NCBI GenBank assembly: GCA_021229015.1
Contig: CM037789.1
Location: 33,678,346-33,742,345, forward strand
Direction of reading: 5' to 3'
DNA from: Solen grandis
Taxonomy: Eukaryota > Mollusca > Bivalvia > Adapedonta > Solenidae
Length of the DNA stretch: 64,000 nucleotides
Part shown: positions 1-11,258 of the stretch, piece after piece
Layout: the number at the start of each line of letters is the position of its first letter
Position numbering within the stretch: the stretch's first letter is position 1
Translations under genes and position numbers: made by a program
Notes under the pieces: generated by a model
Databases searched by the model: none
Told to the model about the DNA's origin: nothing
What the model saw: the letters and a program-made list of their open reading frames with translations, nothing else

Positions 1-140
1 TTCAAACAAAAATGATTAAGATAATCCATCTATCATTAACTTGTGATCTTGGGAATTTTCAACTCCAATGCAGGAGATCTCACACAGATTGCTGGAACAG
101 TGATTTGAGAAATAGCTGAGTTTCAGTTTAATCACTGGTA

Positions 141-247
141 ATAACGTGACTTTGCTACACACCATGGTCACGTGGTAACTCAATGTGGCAATGATTGGTG
201 CGAAGCCAATCCACTGCGCCGTAGTTTAAGAATTTATAGTCGATGCA

Positions 248-298
<51 letters not shown>

Positions 299-1050
299 AT
301 ATATAGTAAAATAACCTATCACTCCAAGTCAATGGATGCTTGCATCTGCACTGAAGCGTTTGAAGGACCATGATTGTAATTTAATGATGGATGTATTACC
401 TTAGGATCTAAACACATTTGTCACACCAGAATATTTGTCCTACGATTTCGATTTCTGCGGGAGCTCGTCTGTAGATGCTGTCGAATGTTTATGTCAATCG
501 TAAGAAAGGCTTTAGGTTAACGAAAGATTTTCGAATAAATATCGTAAGACTGAATTTCATTCCGCACTAAAATGGTATATCTCGTCCACCTTCTACGAAA
601 TTAGATTCGGATCAAAAATAGCTACCGCCATTATTGAATTATATCGCATTCATGAAATATATTTTTATTTCAAATCCAGACAAAATAGGAAAAATTGTTT
701 TATGTAAAAATTAATAAAATATCGCATAAACCTAAATCACAATGATTTAACAAGGACACTATGATTCTAAATGTGTTGTTAGCCAACATACGAGGTTTCA
801 AACTCCCCCAGCAGTTACTTCCCTTGTTGAGTATAAATAGCGAAGCGTGACGTAACTGGTGTGAGGAGTAAGACGAGGTATGCATCCGAGCACCGCCGGA
901 TATTGCTGACTAGTTACGATTGATCGCACGGTCGGTTGTTGTATGATGTATCATTTGAAACACCTCGCCTATATATGCCTATATACTCAATGTAAAGGGT
1001 TCAATCAATCAGTGAAACATTGAGTTACCACGTTACCAAAAGTCACGCTA
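141..1050. mobile_element. Possible ~0.9-kb element with degenerate terminal inverted repeats
   Basis: The stretch 141-200 is inverted at about 1003-1050. Both share ACATTGAGTTACCACGT in opposite orientations, followed after a short indel by AAGTCACG. This could be the ends of a decayed DNA element. A TATA-like box near 832 lies inside. No transposase frame and no clear target duplication were seen, so a chance or older inverted duplication is possible. Confidence 0.25.
249..304. repeat. (AT)n microsatellite
   Basis: Uninterrupted TA dinucleotides, then a short ACATGTATAT variant. Confidence 0.95.
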
Positions 1051-2524
1051 TGCTTTATGTACTATACTGTATTTAGCATGTTGTTTTAGTTAGTAATAGA
1101 CTATATACCTGTAGTTATCTATTTTTATAAATCCATTTCTTAAAACGTATCTTTTATAATTAGATTACAAGTATGAACATATAAATGTGACTATGTCTTA
1201 ACCTCTGTAATTGAGATACAAAACCTTTAACCTCGATTTTGAAAATTAATTTTTTACAAGCGGTTGATAGCTTTACAAAGCTTATTTTTTTCTGTTTGTA
1301 TGTGCCGACTCAAAAAATATGTTTGTATCTTGTATCTTGTAACGGCCGGGTTAGGCCGGGGATTGCCGAGTAGATACATTTGTCCGCATATATTAAAGAC
1401 ATGTGGTGATCGTTCGACCGTCACAAGATTTTCATTCAGAAAAAGGCATAGCCTATATATATTCAATATTTCAGTGCCACTGTGTCTACTAATGGGCGAC
1501 TATCAGGCAGCAGCTTTTCTAGTACGTATTGTATTGTATTGTATTGTAAAACCTTTAAGCTTAACCCTAAATTTTCATATTAGTAATATATAGTGATCTA
1601 GGTAAACTGTCATCTGCTCATACTGAAGACATCAAATATGAACAGAAATCAATTATATAATCTTGATTATTTCACATTCAGAAAATTATTATGGCTTGAA
1701 TTCCACCAGTTATACTTAATACTAGGTAATACTTAGAGTCTTAATTAAAGTAGAAATGTATACTACCCCAAGTTTGCTTAGTACAAGAAATATACTCATC
1801 CAGATTTTGTTCCTTTTTTAGGTTTTCGCCACACAGTGCGAAAACCTATTGCTCTGTTGTTATTAAAAGGTAATGAATCTATAAAACACTAATTTCAGGT
1901 TTTTTATAAAAAGGTCATTTAATTTGAGAGATCATGAGCGTAAAAATCAAAATTCCCAAATGATAAGTCACAATATCTCCCTGTCAATTTAAATTGGAAA
2001 TGCATAGAGGATATGCAGTGCACTTTCACACAGATACATGAAATGTGGTGTGAAGCTTAGTTTAAGCATTATAATATTACCACGCCTCTTAAATAAAAAA
2101 CGTCGATATATATTTTTTAACTTGATAATTAACATTTGTTTTGAAGAAGTATTTGGAGAAACAGGAATGAAGAAATTCACCGCCGAGTTTATAAGTTGTA
2201 TTTAATATGCCTGGCGAGATTTGAGACTGGTTATACCCTACCAGTATTTGACTTTCAGTGATAGGGTATCGTACGTCATACGATAAATATATAGTTGGAA
2301 TAAATGAAGACATTAATATTGATGTTCCTCATACAGAAGCACACGAACTAGGTCATGCGAAAGTATGAAATGCACTTTTCATTTTAACACTTGCAGTCTT
2401 CTATAAGTGTGTAATAATACACGATTGTATCAAAAAAGTATGGCGTTTATAATGCTTCAATAGTCGATTTATTCTATTTATGTGCAATAAGCTCATAAAT
2501 ATTCTAAATTTTAATCATTCAATA

Positions 2525-2527
2525 TTT

Positions 2528-2558
<31 letters not shown>
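2525..2558. repeat. Poly-T tract
   Basis: Two long T runs split by one C. It may be the tail of an old retroposed sequence on the minus strand, but no body is recognised. Confidence 0.9.
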
Positions 2559-2987
2559 AAATTCTTTTTCGATCATTTATATGCTTCAATTTCTAGCCCA
2601 TTCGTGTGGGATCAATGTCAGATTGTTTTCATATGACCTATACTGGCAGTAAATCGCAATTATAACAACAAACAAACAGACATGAATGAATGAACGGAGT
2701 GTGAACGAATTACCATTTGTAATCTAACACCAAGGAAATAGTTTCAAATAATAACTGAAAATAATGATTTAACGTGTGTATTTATCCTACAGTTAAAAAG
2801 TTATATGAATAATGCATCTTTTTGATCTAAGTTAATTACATCAAACACATTGAATCCAGATCAACACACTTTGCATGTATATAGAATACACGCGCGTGAC
2901 GCGGAGTTACGTAATTCGGCCTTAAAGTTATATGTTAAATATAAATATGTTATATATGTTAAATATGTTTTCATTAAGAAAATGTGT

Positions 2988-3226
2988 AGGGGCCTCCGTG
3001 GCCGAGAGGCTAAAGTCGCTGACTTTCACACTAATTCAGCCCCTCACCGCGTGGGTTCGAATCCAGGCAGGGTCATTCGGATTTTCAGCTGGCTTGCGGT
3101 AGGTCGGTGGTTCTACCCGGATGCCTCCGTGCAGTCGGAATCTTCCTCCACCTGTAATTAGCTGGACGTCTCTATATGACTTAAATAGTGTCGAAGCAAC
3201 AGTAAACTCAAATAGTCAAGTCAAGA
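2988..3226 (+). mobile_element. tRNA-derived SINE, family A (full length)
   Basis: The head looks like a type-2 tRNA (Leu/Ser-like): GGCCTCCGTGGCCGAGAGGC carries a pol III A box, and GGTTCGAATCC at 3054-3064 is a textbook B box. A tRNA-unrelated body follows (CAGCTGGCTTGCGGTAGGTC, later TTCCTCCACCTGTAATTAGC), ending in AAATAGTCAAGTCAAG. Three more copies of the same body occur at 5757, 17788 and 43958 on the other strand, so this is a dispersed SINE and not a tRNA gene. The open frame through it (2850-3161) is not a protein gene. Confidence 0.85.
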
Positions 3227-4040
3227 AAATGTGTGATGGTTATACGAAACCGGAAGCACCTGTTTGAGCAGTATGTCATATGAAAAAATTGAATTCTGGA
3301 AAATGAGTGACGTATTGATCAACCCATATGATTGGTCGATTGATAGCAGAAATGGCTTTGCGCAACCACATTCTTGCTCAAAATTAACGAGCAACTAAAG
3401 CAGGACAAAATATCTTAAAAAACTCATTTTATTTGGCATATCGGCAAATAACAATGGCAATCGCCATAATTTACATATACAATACATGGCGCCATACAAA
3501 GATATTATATTTTATTATATTTATAGATAGATACGAAAATAGATATAAAAGAAATGAATAGAGTTATACACGACACAATATATTGCAAATTAGGATATTC
3601 ATAAAAGATAAAATATTAAATGAAACCTTTTATTGAATGTTCTTAAATTTATCTTAAATCTCAGATTTAGCAAGGTTGCAACATGTTTCTTTTCGACGTA
3701 CTTTACATTATAATGGTAATAGTACCAAGGCCTGGAATCACGTGGTTTTAAGAATGGTACTATGGAGTCAAACAAAATGGCGACCTCCACAAATTTGACG
3801 GTAATTCTTATTTTTTATATTCATATTCTAATATTTTGACTTTTAAATGTATCCTATGTTCCAGCCAACATTTTTCCGCATCTATCGATACCAAAAGTTT
3901 GCTTATTACTGTCGTAGTTTATAGCAGCTTTCTGCTTCGCGTCGCTTGCGTAGAATTCCATAAAATTTAAAAAATAAACGATAACTATTACATACAAATA
4001 ATTACAATTCATTCTTATGATACATTACAACGTACCAAAC

Positions 4041-4062
4041 AGAGAGAGAGAGAGAGCGCGCG
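4041..4062. repeat. (AG)n(CG)n simple repeat
   Basis: A run of AG followed by alternating GC ending in CGCGCGCTC. Confidence 0.9.
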
Positions 4063-5049
4063 CTCTTGAAATAATTCTCACTTCTTAGTGAGACATATTT
4101 CATTTTCACTCAAAACAAATATCCTATGTGAAAATTAACTAAATACATGTAGTGTTTTGTAAACAGTTGCACGGTGTGGTCCTCCGACTCCTGTTTTACA
4201 CAAAACGACGGAAAGAATCAAAGTTATGGTACTAGCGCCTCCTAACATAAAATGAGTGTTGTTATTGTTGTTGTTTTTTACTGCCCATATAATGCTGTTT
4301 TATGCTTTGACCAAATTCAAAGAAAACATTTTATGCAGATAAAAAATCGCAAAGTATAGTGACTTGTCCCATTTTTTTTCTCAAAAATACTATCTCAGGG
4401 CTTAAACTCAAATATCATTCTAATTAATCCCAATAGAATCTAAGTGACATACTTTGAGGTTGAACATGAAAACCATACTAAAGCAAAGTTATTTAATTTC
4501 GGGAAATAGAGACCTGGGTTCTATCGTAGAGAATTTAATTACTGCGCGTTAACACCACTGAGTCTTGTAAAAAGAATGAACATGTGATGATATTTATATT
4601 AGATGAATTGCCTCCCTTCGTCCATTGAAGGGTTAATCATTTTCGTTATAAATATTTATCCTTTTTTTTTTTTCAATCCTCTCTTACATAGGTACCTGAT
4701 AGTCTGAATAGAATAGACAGGTGAGAGCGAGAGACACTTTCTGAGACGGATTTCAGCACCGATTTAGTAGTGGAAACATTGTTTATTCTTGACATCTTGA
4801 CAACCATTCTAATAATATATACATGTACTACATTTTTAGCTGTTATTAATCCTGTTACAAATTAGGCTAACAATAAATAAATGATCTTTTTTAATCTTAC
4901 TTAACTTACTATTCATGATATTTAGGTCCCCTTCTTTACTTATCTTCCAGCTACGATAATATTCATTTCCGAATTCATTAAATATCAATAGCTTTATCTA
5001 TATAAATCAATTCCTCTACTACAGGAACTTGGATCATAATCCATCTTCC

Positions 5050-5244
5050 TCATCTATTATACATTAAACAGTCTACTTCATTTGATGGTGTTATTAACAC
5101 TTCTGGTAAATGTTTTTGTATGGTTTGCTTTGTTTTTGCTAACAACCAATTGATATGACAGTGATACGATGATTGATCGGTTATCTCTGATCCCGTCTCA
5201 TCCGACATCGGGTATGCTCTCCCTTCTTTGTAAACTGGGTTCAA
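5050..5244 (-). CDS. Candidate 3'-terminal exon, unknown protein
   Basis: A minus-strand open frame of about 65 residues has a protein-like composition (NPVYKEGRAYPMSDETGSE near the start, HLPEVLITPSNEVDCLMYNR at the end), unlike the hydrophobic, low-complexity shadows elsewhere. It is open back to a TGA about 20 bases above the listed start and has no ATG, so it would have to be a spliced exon. An AATAAA lies on the minus strand near 4780, about 270 bases past the stop. The acceptor is not obvious (an AG after TTGAACCC is possible). The NPxY-like string resembles cytoplasmic tails of receptors, but this is inference only. Confidence 0.25.
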   Translation of the reverse strand: MNPVYKEGRAYPMSDETGSEITDQSSYHCHINWLLAKTKQTIQKHLPEVLITPSNEVDCLMYNR

Positions 5245-5496
5245 CCTCCGACCGTATTTCAGTCATTGGGAGAATATGTCTATTGGAGACAGATATATTT
5301 ATTAGCCTTCAATTCATTTTCACGTTTTGGGTTGACTATTATAATGCTGTTTTTACTTTTATTTTACAAATTTCAAATATCGTAAATACATCTTGCTCTG
5401 TAATCACCGGTCCGCAGATATTCCGTGTTGTCCACAAATTTACTTTCTTTCTTAATATACCTGTTTGTCAAAGTACATAAGGCCAAAAACATGTGT

Positions 5497-5545
5497 GGTT
5501 CAGGGAACATTAGTGAAAAAATAGGGTAGGTAGGTAGGGATTTTT
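5497..5545 (+). repeat. Fragment of a dispersed repeat end
   Basis: The string AAAAATAGGGTAGGTAGGTA, preceded by TGGTTCAGG, recurs at about 22425-22468. There it is the left edge of a GTCCGTCGTCCGTGCGTCCG repeat. Here the body is missing. Confidence 0.6.
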
Positions 5546-5756
5546 TTCCCTTCGCCGTCCAATATTAATGTGCCTTGCACAGATGAAAGATACTGGTTCA
5601 ATCCCCATGACAAGGAATTTAAGCTCTATTTTTTTTAATTTTTATTTGAAAGCTCTTAAAAGTACGTCGTGGATGTCATAGTACAAGCAGTAGTTTAAGC
5701 GCTATTTTGCATAACTTTAAAATGCGTCGTCGATGAATGACATTTCTTATATACTT

Positions 5757-6006
5757 TGACTTGTCTATATGAGTTTACCGTCGCTTCGACAGTATCTCAG
5801 TCATATAGCGACGCCCAGCTAATTACAGGTGAAGGAAGACCCCGAATACACGGAGGCATCCGGGTAGAACCATCGACCTACCGCACCGCAAGCCAGCTGG
5901 AAAGCTTCCTCACATGAGAATCCGAATGACCCTGCCGGGATTCGAACCCTAGCGGTGAGGGCTTTTGTGAGTGTTAAAAACAGCGACTTTACCCTCTCGG
6001 CCACGG
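5757..6006 (-). mobile_element. tRNA-derived SINE, family A
   Basis: Reverse-strand copy of the 2988 element. The B box reads GGGTTCGAATCCC in reverse at about 5938-5950, and the A-box region ends in CTCTCGGCCACGG at 6006. The 3' end is the GACTTGTCTATATGAG side at 5757. The sequence is moderately diverged. The open frame 5819-6049 is produced by this SINE and is not a gene. Confidence 0.85.
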
Positions 6007-6007
6007 A

Positions 6008-6132
6008 CAAACTAAAATCGTTTAAAAATGTACTGGTAGCTAGCTCCACTGGGTGTGGTATTGTGCCACATTTCTACGGCGTGACACTGCAATATTGCAG
6101 CACTATTTTTCTCCCAAGTAGACATTTTCTCA
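6008..6132 (+). mobile_element. Headless fragment of SINE family B
   Basis: AAAATCGTTTAAAAATGTAC and the following GGTGTGGTATTGTGCCACAT match the body of the 10303 and 57966 elements. The tRNA head and one internal block are missing. It abuts the head of the family A SINE directly. Confidence 0.7.
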
Positions 6133-6507
6133 ATATAATGACCCTGGTTTACCTAAGGAGGTCATGACTTCAGTACTAGCGAAGCTTCCAAAATGTAAGT
6201 GAAGGAAAATACCGTGTTTGTATGATATATAAGTCCACTATTTGACATTTTAGAAAACAGTACATAAACAGGTATTAAAAGATTCTTCCAATTAAAAAAC
6301 TTATATTCGTTAAACGAAACATGATCAAAAATGTCTTCTCAAACGAGGTGATATAGTAATTCTATGGAAATCAAATAATAAAACAGATTAAATTATCTGT
6401 GGTCTTTATGGAGAAAAATTTACCACGACGTTGACGTAAAGCATTGCCTTTTTATACGTCATAAACCCTTTTCTTTTGTTAAGGAATATTTGTAGCAGAT
6501 GATTTAT

Positions 6508-7014
6508 TTATGGTGGCATATTTCTGCCAGCCACTTATCCACTTAGCTATGTCGAAACTTTTCTGAAAAATTGTCACATATTCAGTTATTATCTGGCAAG
6601 TAGAAGTTGTTCAAGTTATCCACTTAGGTATCTTAACTGGATAAAACTGTCTGTTTGTGCCCACTACTGCCAACCACATATTCACTTAACTGGATAAAAC
6701 TGTCTGTTTGTGCCCACTACTGCCAACCACATATTCACTTAACTTAACTGGATATCATGGTTTTTTTCCAGATAATTATGTGATAAAATGTTTGTTATCC
6801 ATTTAACTAACTTGAAAAAAGCATGATATCCAGTTATCTTATGTGGATATATGGCTGGCAGTAGTGCGCACTAACAGGCACTAACAATACCTATGAGGAT
6901 AACATGAAAGTTTCCTACTTTCCATGCAGATGCTAACTGAATATGTGGTAATTTTTCAGAAAAAAATTCGATATAACTAAGTGGGTAAGTGGCTGGCAGA
7001 AATATGCCTCCATA
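6508..7014. mobile_element. Fold-back / MITE-like element with ~85-bp inverted ends
   Basis: The left arm (6508-6590), containing GGCATATTTCTGCCAGCCAC, is repeated inverted in the right arm (6930-7014). The inner portion is also inverted: the TGCCAACCACATATTCACTT part pairs with TTATGTGGATATATGGCTGGCA near 6840. The transcript or single strand would form one long hairpin. No transposase is present, so this would be a non-autonomous element mobilised in trans. Confidence 0.7.
6635..6740 (+). repeat. Exact 53-bp tandem duplication inside the fold-back element
   Basis: Two adjacent copies (6635-6687 and 6688-6740) of a unit starting AACTGGATAAAACTGTCTG are identical as far as I can read, so the duplication is younger than the arms around it. 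Confidence 0.85.
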
Positions 7015-8257
7015 ACTTAGTCATAACTTAGTCATTTTTCTACAAAAGCCAACAAGAGACACGTCAACCTGAGTTTTCTTGCAACTCCAGTTATTTGCAA
7101 TAAGTCAGCTGAACTCGCTCTTTGAATTCATGATGACCCCACTGATATTCTCTCGGTGACTTTAGCGCTTTGATTTGTTTCCTAATGATCCGGAGTGAAG
7201 TCCATTCATAAACTAAGGAGGGCGTGACTTTACTTTAGTAATAATGTCACTAACCAACACATTGCATTGATACGCTACTTAGCGCGGAGTTAATCAGTGC
7301 GGTGAAAACGGCTGTGGTAATTTTGCAAATTATATATGTTTGCTTTTGGTTTAGCGCTGCGCAAGACGGTCTAATATAACAAAAACAAAAAATAACAACA
7401 ACCATGCATGCTTTGCAATTTCAGGTCATGCAAAGACTCTAAGCAACTTCAATCACATAGGTATTGAAAAAGAGTTCAGTTTTAAAGCCGTATAAAGCAG
7501 CTAGTGTTAGATAAAATGTACACTAATTTAGGATTTTATTTAATGATTGAATATCGGGACATGAGACAAAATCAATCATGCAGATATATTTGTATTTTTT
7601 TAACTGTTTGGCTAGAAAACATTTTGATTTTTTTTTATATGTGTGGCTTTGTTATTTTCATAATACATATTGTACCATGGATAAATAATTAAACATAATT
7701 TATATTGCCAATTGATTTAAGCTTCTATCAATCGTTTGCTGAACACACACACACAAATAAATCGTCCCTTCCAGGTATTTCAGGGGCTCTACAAACATCG
7801 TGTTGATCTCATTAATAATTTCATGTCGATCAAAATATTGTTGAAGATAACCAATACCAGAAGTTTAATCAATAAGTAGATCTTGATGAATATTGTGTGA
7901 AGTATTCCAAAATCTATCAGCTGGCGACGAAGTCCTTAAACGTTAAAATATTTATGAATTCAGACTAAGTTTATTTCATGGAAGTGAGAGTATAGAAAAT
8001 ACGAAGAACACAATTGGACTTCATCCGTGATTTATATGTTGTACATTAAGTAGGTCTAAAGAAAATACGTGTCACACGGCTAAAGCGTGCGAAAATTGTG
8101 AGCATTGTTTTGACAAAAAATAACCCAACCTTTTTTAATATCCAAGAATGACATGCGAATTTTGATTACGATTTTGAAATAACAGATTTTTTTTCATATA
8201 ACAATCCATTAAATGATAAAGTCATTTAACTCCTTTGCTCAAATCCCGTAATAAGTT
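7015..8257. other. No recognisable feature
   Basis: Unique AT-rich sequence. A short open frame at 7504-7692 is hydrophobic and low in complexity, and I do not support it as a gene. Confidence 0.5.
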
Positions 8258-8690
8258 GGACGTCACCAGTAATCAGATGGATTTAACAAGTAATAAGTTG
8301 GACGTGATCAGTAATCAGATGGATTTAACAAGTAATAAGTTGGACGCTTCAGTAATCAGTTGGACGTCACCAGCAACCAGTCAGAAGGTGGACGTCACCA
8401 GTAATCAGTTGGACGATACCAGCAACCAGTCAGAAGGTGGACGTCACCAGTAATCAGTTGTACGATACCAGCAACCAGTCAGAAGTTGGACGTCACCAGT
8501 AATCAATTGGACGATACCGGCAACCATTCAGAAGTTGGACGTCACCAGTAATCAGTTGGACGATACCAGCAACCAGTCAGAAGTTGGACGTCACCAGTAA
8601 TCGGTTGGACGATACCGGCAACCAGTCCTAAGTCGGACGTCACCAGTAATGAGTTCAATCGGAACGTCTCGGTGATAAATACTTCACCAC
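8258..8690 (+). repeat. 49-bp minisatellite
   Basis: The unit alternates TGGACGTCACCAGTAATCAG and TTGGACGATACCAGCAACCA with a CAGAAG linker. The period is 49 bp between 8387 and 8436. The first units are shorter variants (about 42 bp), and the array decays after about 8640. The open frame 8235-8453 is simply the array read in frame. Relic units reappear at about 9020-9105. Confidence 0.9.
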
Positions 8691-8747
8691 TCTCGGACGT
8701 ATCAAGTAAGCAGACATCGAGACTATTTTCGGTCACGTGATTTAGAC

Positions 8748-8882
8748 ATGGAGTCGAATTTAAACACGCCACTTAAACGTGGAAATAGAAAGTGTTTGCT
8801 TTGCAGTTCGACTGTAAAAAGGTTGTTTAAAGGTGTCAGGGTCGGACATTTTGTTTGTTTATACCCGAAATTGCGTTCGTAG
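8748..8882 (+). CDS. Tiny ORF (44 aa) with a CxxC motif, doubtful
   Basis: ATG at 8748 opens a 44-codon frame with KCLLCSSTVKRLFKGVRVG in the middle. It is basic and has one CxxC. It lies in a unique island between minisatellite relics. It could be a first exon of a small DNA-binding protein or a chance frame; there is no supporting donor that I trust. Confidence 0.12.
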   Translation: MESNLNTPLKRGNRKCLLCSSTVKRLFKGVRVGHFVCLYPKLRS

Positions 8883-9019
8883 CGTTCCAGAGAAACTCTT
8901 TTCTCGCGTATTCTTATTCCGGCAAACAAATTGCTTTGAATTTGAGCATATCCTTCCACCAGATACATCCGAGGGATGATGAAGAATGACGGAATTACCC
9001 GAGAAGTTCCGATTGGTAA

Positions 9020-9105
9020 TGAGGTGGACGATACTAGCAACCAGTTATAAGTCTGACGTCACCAGTAATCAGCTGGAAGATACCAGTAATGAGTTTGACG
9101 TCACT
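9020..9105 (+). repeat. Relic units of the 49-bp minisatellite
   Basis: GACGATACTAGCAACCAG and GACGTCACCAGTAATCAGCT are diverged copies of the two half-units, about 330 bases beyond the main array. Confidence 0.7.
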
Positions 9106-9253
9106 AACTGAAAAACGCCGGTAAATTTCAAACAATGTTAACAAAAATAGATAAGGAAAATATAACCAATAAGTATATTTTGACACCCGGTGTCAAGTTA
9201 CATGATTTAACCATAGTGAATCCGATTTCTTATCGAAGGAAAATGAAGCGTAT

Positions 9254-9493
9254 TTACCCTTTCCCTCATAGAGGAAACCATGAAAAGACCTATGCGAACA
9301 GCATAAAACCAGATCAGCCTGCGAGTAACCCGCAGGCTGATCAGGTTTCATGCTGTTCGCTGCTCCTCAGTGGTCTGGAAATGAGGATTTTGTAATTAAA
9401 TTTGGTAAGGTTTAACTGTGGTTTCCAGCAGATCAGGCTTTATGTGGTACCTATTGAGTGCGTCAAAATAAGTCTATATGAGGGAAAGGGTTA
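9254..9493. mobile_element. MITE of ~240 bp with 15-16-bp TIRs and a hairpin core
   Basis: The left end TACCCTTTCCCTCATA (9255-9270) is inverted at the right end as TATGAGGGAAAGGGT (9477-9491). Inside, GATCAGCCTGCG ... CGCAGGCTGATC forms a strong stem, extended outward by GCGAACAGCAT and its complement. I recall similar hairpins as common in clam genomes, which I could not check. The frame 9135-9395 runs through it and is not a gene. Confidence 0.75.
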
Positions 9494-10302
9494 AGAAAAA
9501 AGAATCGAAATGAAAATAACATCTTGATTTCAATTCATGCATTATCAGAATTGTATATTTCAATCGATCCCGGTGTTCAAGTTGTTTGACGGTCATTTTG
9601 GAACTTGGATCGATGGTCATGGGTTCAAAACAAAAGGCGCTACAGACCAGTAATGGTATTTAAAATGATTCTCGCATGACCCACTTGCTTATTTTAATTG
9701 TTTTAGATACCGCAGTGAGGCTGCACTTTATTAGTTCCATGTTGATAAAACCTCTTAATGACTAATATATCGTTGATGTGACGTTAAAGGTACACTACAC
9801 ACGTGCAAATCGAAACATAATGAACACGATTTAAAAATTTAATAAAAAAAATTTGAAGATTCGGCGGCATGGTTAGTCACGATCATACATAGCAAGAAGT
9901 CTGTATCTCTGATTTTGCTAACAGTGTTCATGTCCAGTTACATTTGTGAAAAGTACTTATTCAAGCCCTGACCATTGGCCAATGACAACATCGCCTTTAA
10001 GCAGGTGCGCTTAGAAATAAATTTCTGATCATTTCTTACTGGTCAAAATCCGGTAAAAGAATCTATGTCAATAGCCAAGGCATACAGCTGCCGCCGTATA
10101 AGTCAACATGGCAGTATTTTATGAAACAGATAATTTTATTTGCACGTTTTATGATAGATTAGGTTAGCTTTAAAATAATACTTCATGAAAGACATGTAAA
10201 AGTCACATATTACCATAAAATCAGATATTCATTTATAATTCTCAGAAATATTAAATTTCACCATAGACCAGGTTCAAAATCAGTTCAAGCACTAACAGCT
10301 GA
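9494..10302. other. No recognisable gene
   Basis: AT-rich unique sequence. The part 9785-10100 has a more even composition and could be an old dispersed repeat, but no second copy is in the window. Confidence 0.4.
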
Positions 10303-10517
10303 AGACCTCAGTGGTCGTGTCGTTAGAGCGTCCGCCTCGGGAGCGGTAGGTTGAAGGTTCGATCCCCGGTCGCGACATACCAAAATCGTTAAAAATGGTA
10401 CTGGCATAGCTCACTTGCTTGACGCTCAGCATATAAGGGTGTTTCTAGGACTTGTTGGCCCGGTGTCAGGAAGATGTGACTGAAATAATGTCAGTGGGAC
10501 GTTTAACCCAACAAACA
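10303..10517 (+). mobile_element. tRNA-derived SINE, family B
   Basis: The head GACCTCAGTGGTCGTGTCGT starts a tRNA-like domain with a CTCGGGAG anticodon-loop region and a B box GGTTCGATCCC at 10357-10367. It resembles a proline-type tRNA. The body continues CAAAATCGTTAAAAATGGTA and ends GGGACGTTTAACCCAACAAA. The same body occurs at 57966-58260 (reverse) and as a fragment at 6008. Confidence 0.85.
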
Positions 10518-10691
10518 AATATAAACACTAACAACAAAACGTTATTCAAAAACATGAATACCATTATTTGACTGGCTTATAAGGACATCTAACACACTGT
10601 TACTATCGAAAGACGTGGCATCATGACAGACATATTGAAACTACCGTTTGGATTCGGTTACATACGCTCGTACCATGCTCAAATATTGTTC

Positions 10692-11258
10692 CTATAAAGA
10701 TATTATCTCCAACTCTCCCTCATCATCTTTACATTCCGTCTTACTCCCGGCACTCTGTTCCTCCTCTTCCTTAATTTGTTCCAACGTGCCTTTACTTGAA
10801 CCATGAACAACACATATCTTGTTTGAATTTTTATCATCAGGGATGCCATCATTTGGAATTTTACCCTTAGGTTTTTCGTCCTTCTTTGAAGATACTTTCC
10901 TTGTCCGTGTAGGAAGCAGCTGTTTCCAGGAAAGCCAAAGCTGTCTCCATCTTTCTCTGCCGCCGGTTTTGACTCTCGATTTATGAGGAGTCGCGTCCAG
11001 TTCCGGATATGTCCTTATCACATCGTTATAGTCAAAATCCTTGTAAACATGAACTATTCTGCCAATGGACGTATCTCTGAAGTTACATGTTGACCTATGT
11101 ATGAGCCGTAATTTATTTTTCTTTCTTACAAGCACCGCCTCTCTTATTCTCATTTTCCTTTTGTTCCTTCTGTAGCAGACGAAGGAGACTACTAACATTG
11201 TAGTCAGGATTAAAGACAACAGAACATAAGGGATCCACAAGAACTGTTTTGTACTCAT
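10692..11258 (-). CDS. Predicted single-pass membrane protein, unknown function
   Basis: This 188-residue uninterrupted frame is the best protein-coding candidate in the window. It begins with the first ATG after an in-frame TGA about 10 bases upstream. Residues 7-28 (LWIPYVLLSLILTTMLVVSF) form one membrane segment, followed at once by CYRRNKRKMR, a strong stop-transfer charge cluster. This predicts a very short outside N-terminus and a ~155-residue cytoplasmic tail. The tail is basic in its first half and becomes acidic at the end (EQIKEEEEQSAGSK, KDDEGELEIISL). The codon composition is less AT-biased than the flanks. No domain is recognised. It may be a single-exon gene or the last exon of one. 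A full CRE lies about 380 bases upstream. Confidence 0.55.
   Translation of the reverse strand: MSTKQFLWIPYVLLSLILTTMLVVSFVCYRRNKRKMRIREAVLVRKKNKLRLIHRSTCNFRDTSIGRIVHVYKDFDYNDVIRTYPELDATPHKSRVKTGGRERWRQLWLSWKQLLPTRTRKVSSKKDEKPKGKIPNDGIPDDKNSNKICVVHGSSKGTLEQIKEEEEQSAGSKTECKDDEGELEIISL

Larger units (their letters stand above)
1..2987. other. Unique AT-rich DNA, no supported gene
   Basis: I see no coding exon that I can defend. It holds an (AT)n microsatellite, a T-rich tract, a possible inverted-repeat element (141-1050) and a good TATA-like string (TATAAATAG) near 832. The short open frames at 1254-1593 and 1989-2313 overlap on opposite strands and have no recognisable domain. Confidence 0.5.
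3227..5756. other. Mostly featureless AT-rich DNA
   Basis: It contains a GA/GC simple repeat (4041-4062), one weak candidate exon (5050-5244, minus) and a dispersed-repeat fragment (5497-5545). Nothing else could be supported. Confidence 0.5.

Noticed and set aside
700..1060. Solo LTR suggested by TATAAATAG and downstream sequence
   Set aside because: No TG...CA-bounded direct target duplication and no second LTR were found.
3054..3064. Possible tRNA gene at the B box
   Set aside because: The head continues into a tRNA-unrelated body repeated at four places, so it is a SINE. No terminator or closed acceptor stem was seen.
2850..3161. 103-aa open frame
   Set aside because: It runs through a tRNA-derived SINE; the A and B boxes explain the sequence.
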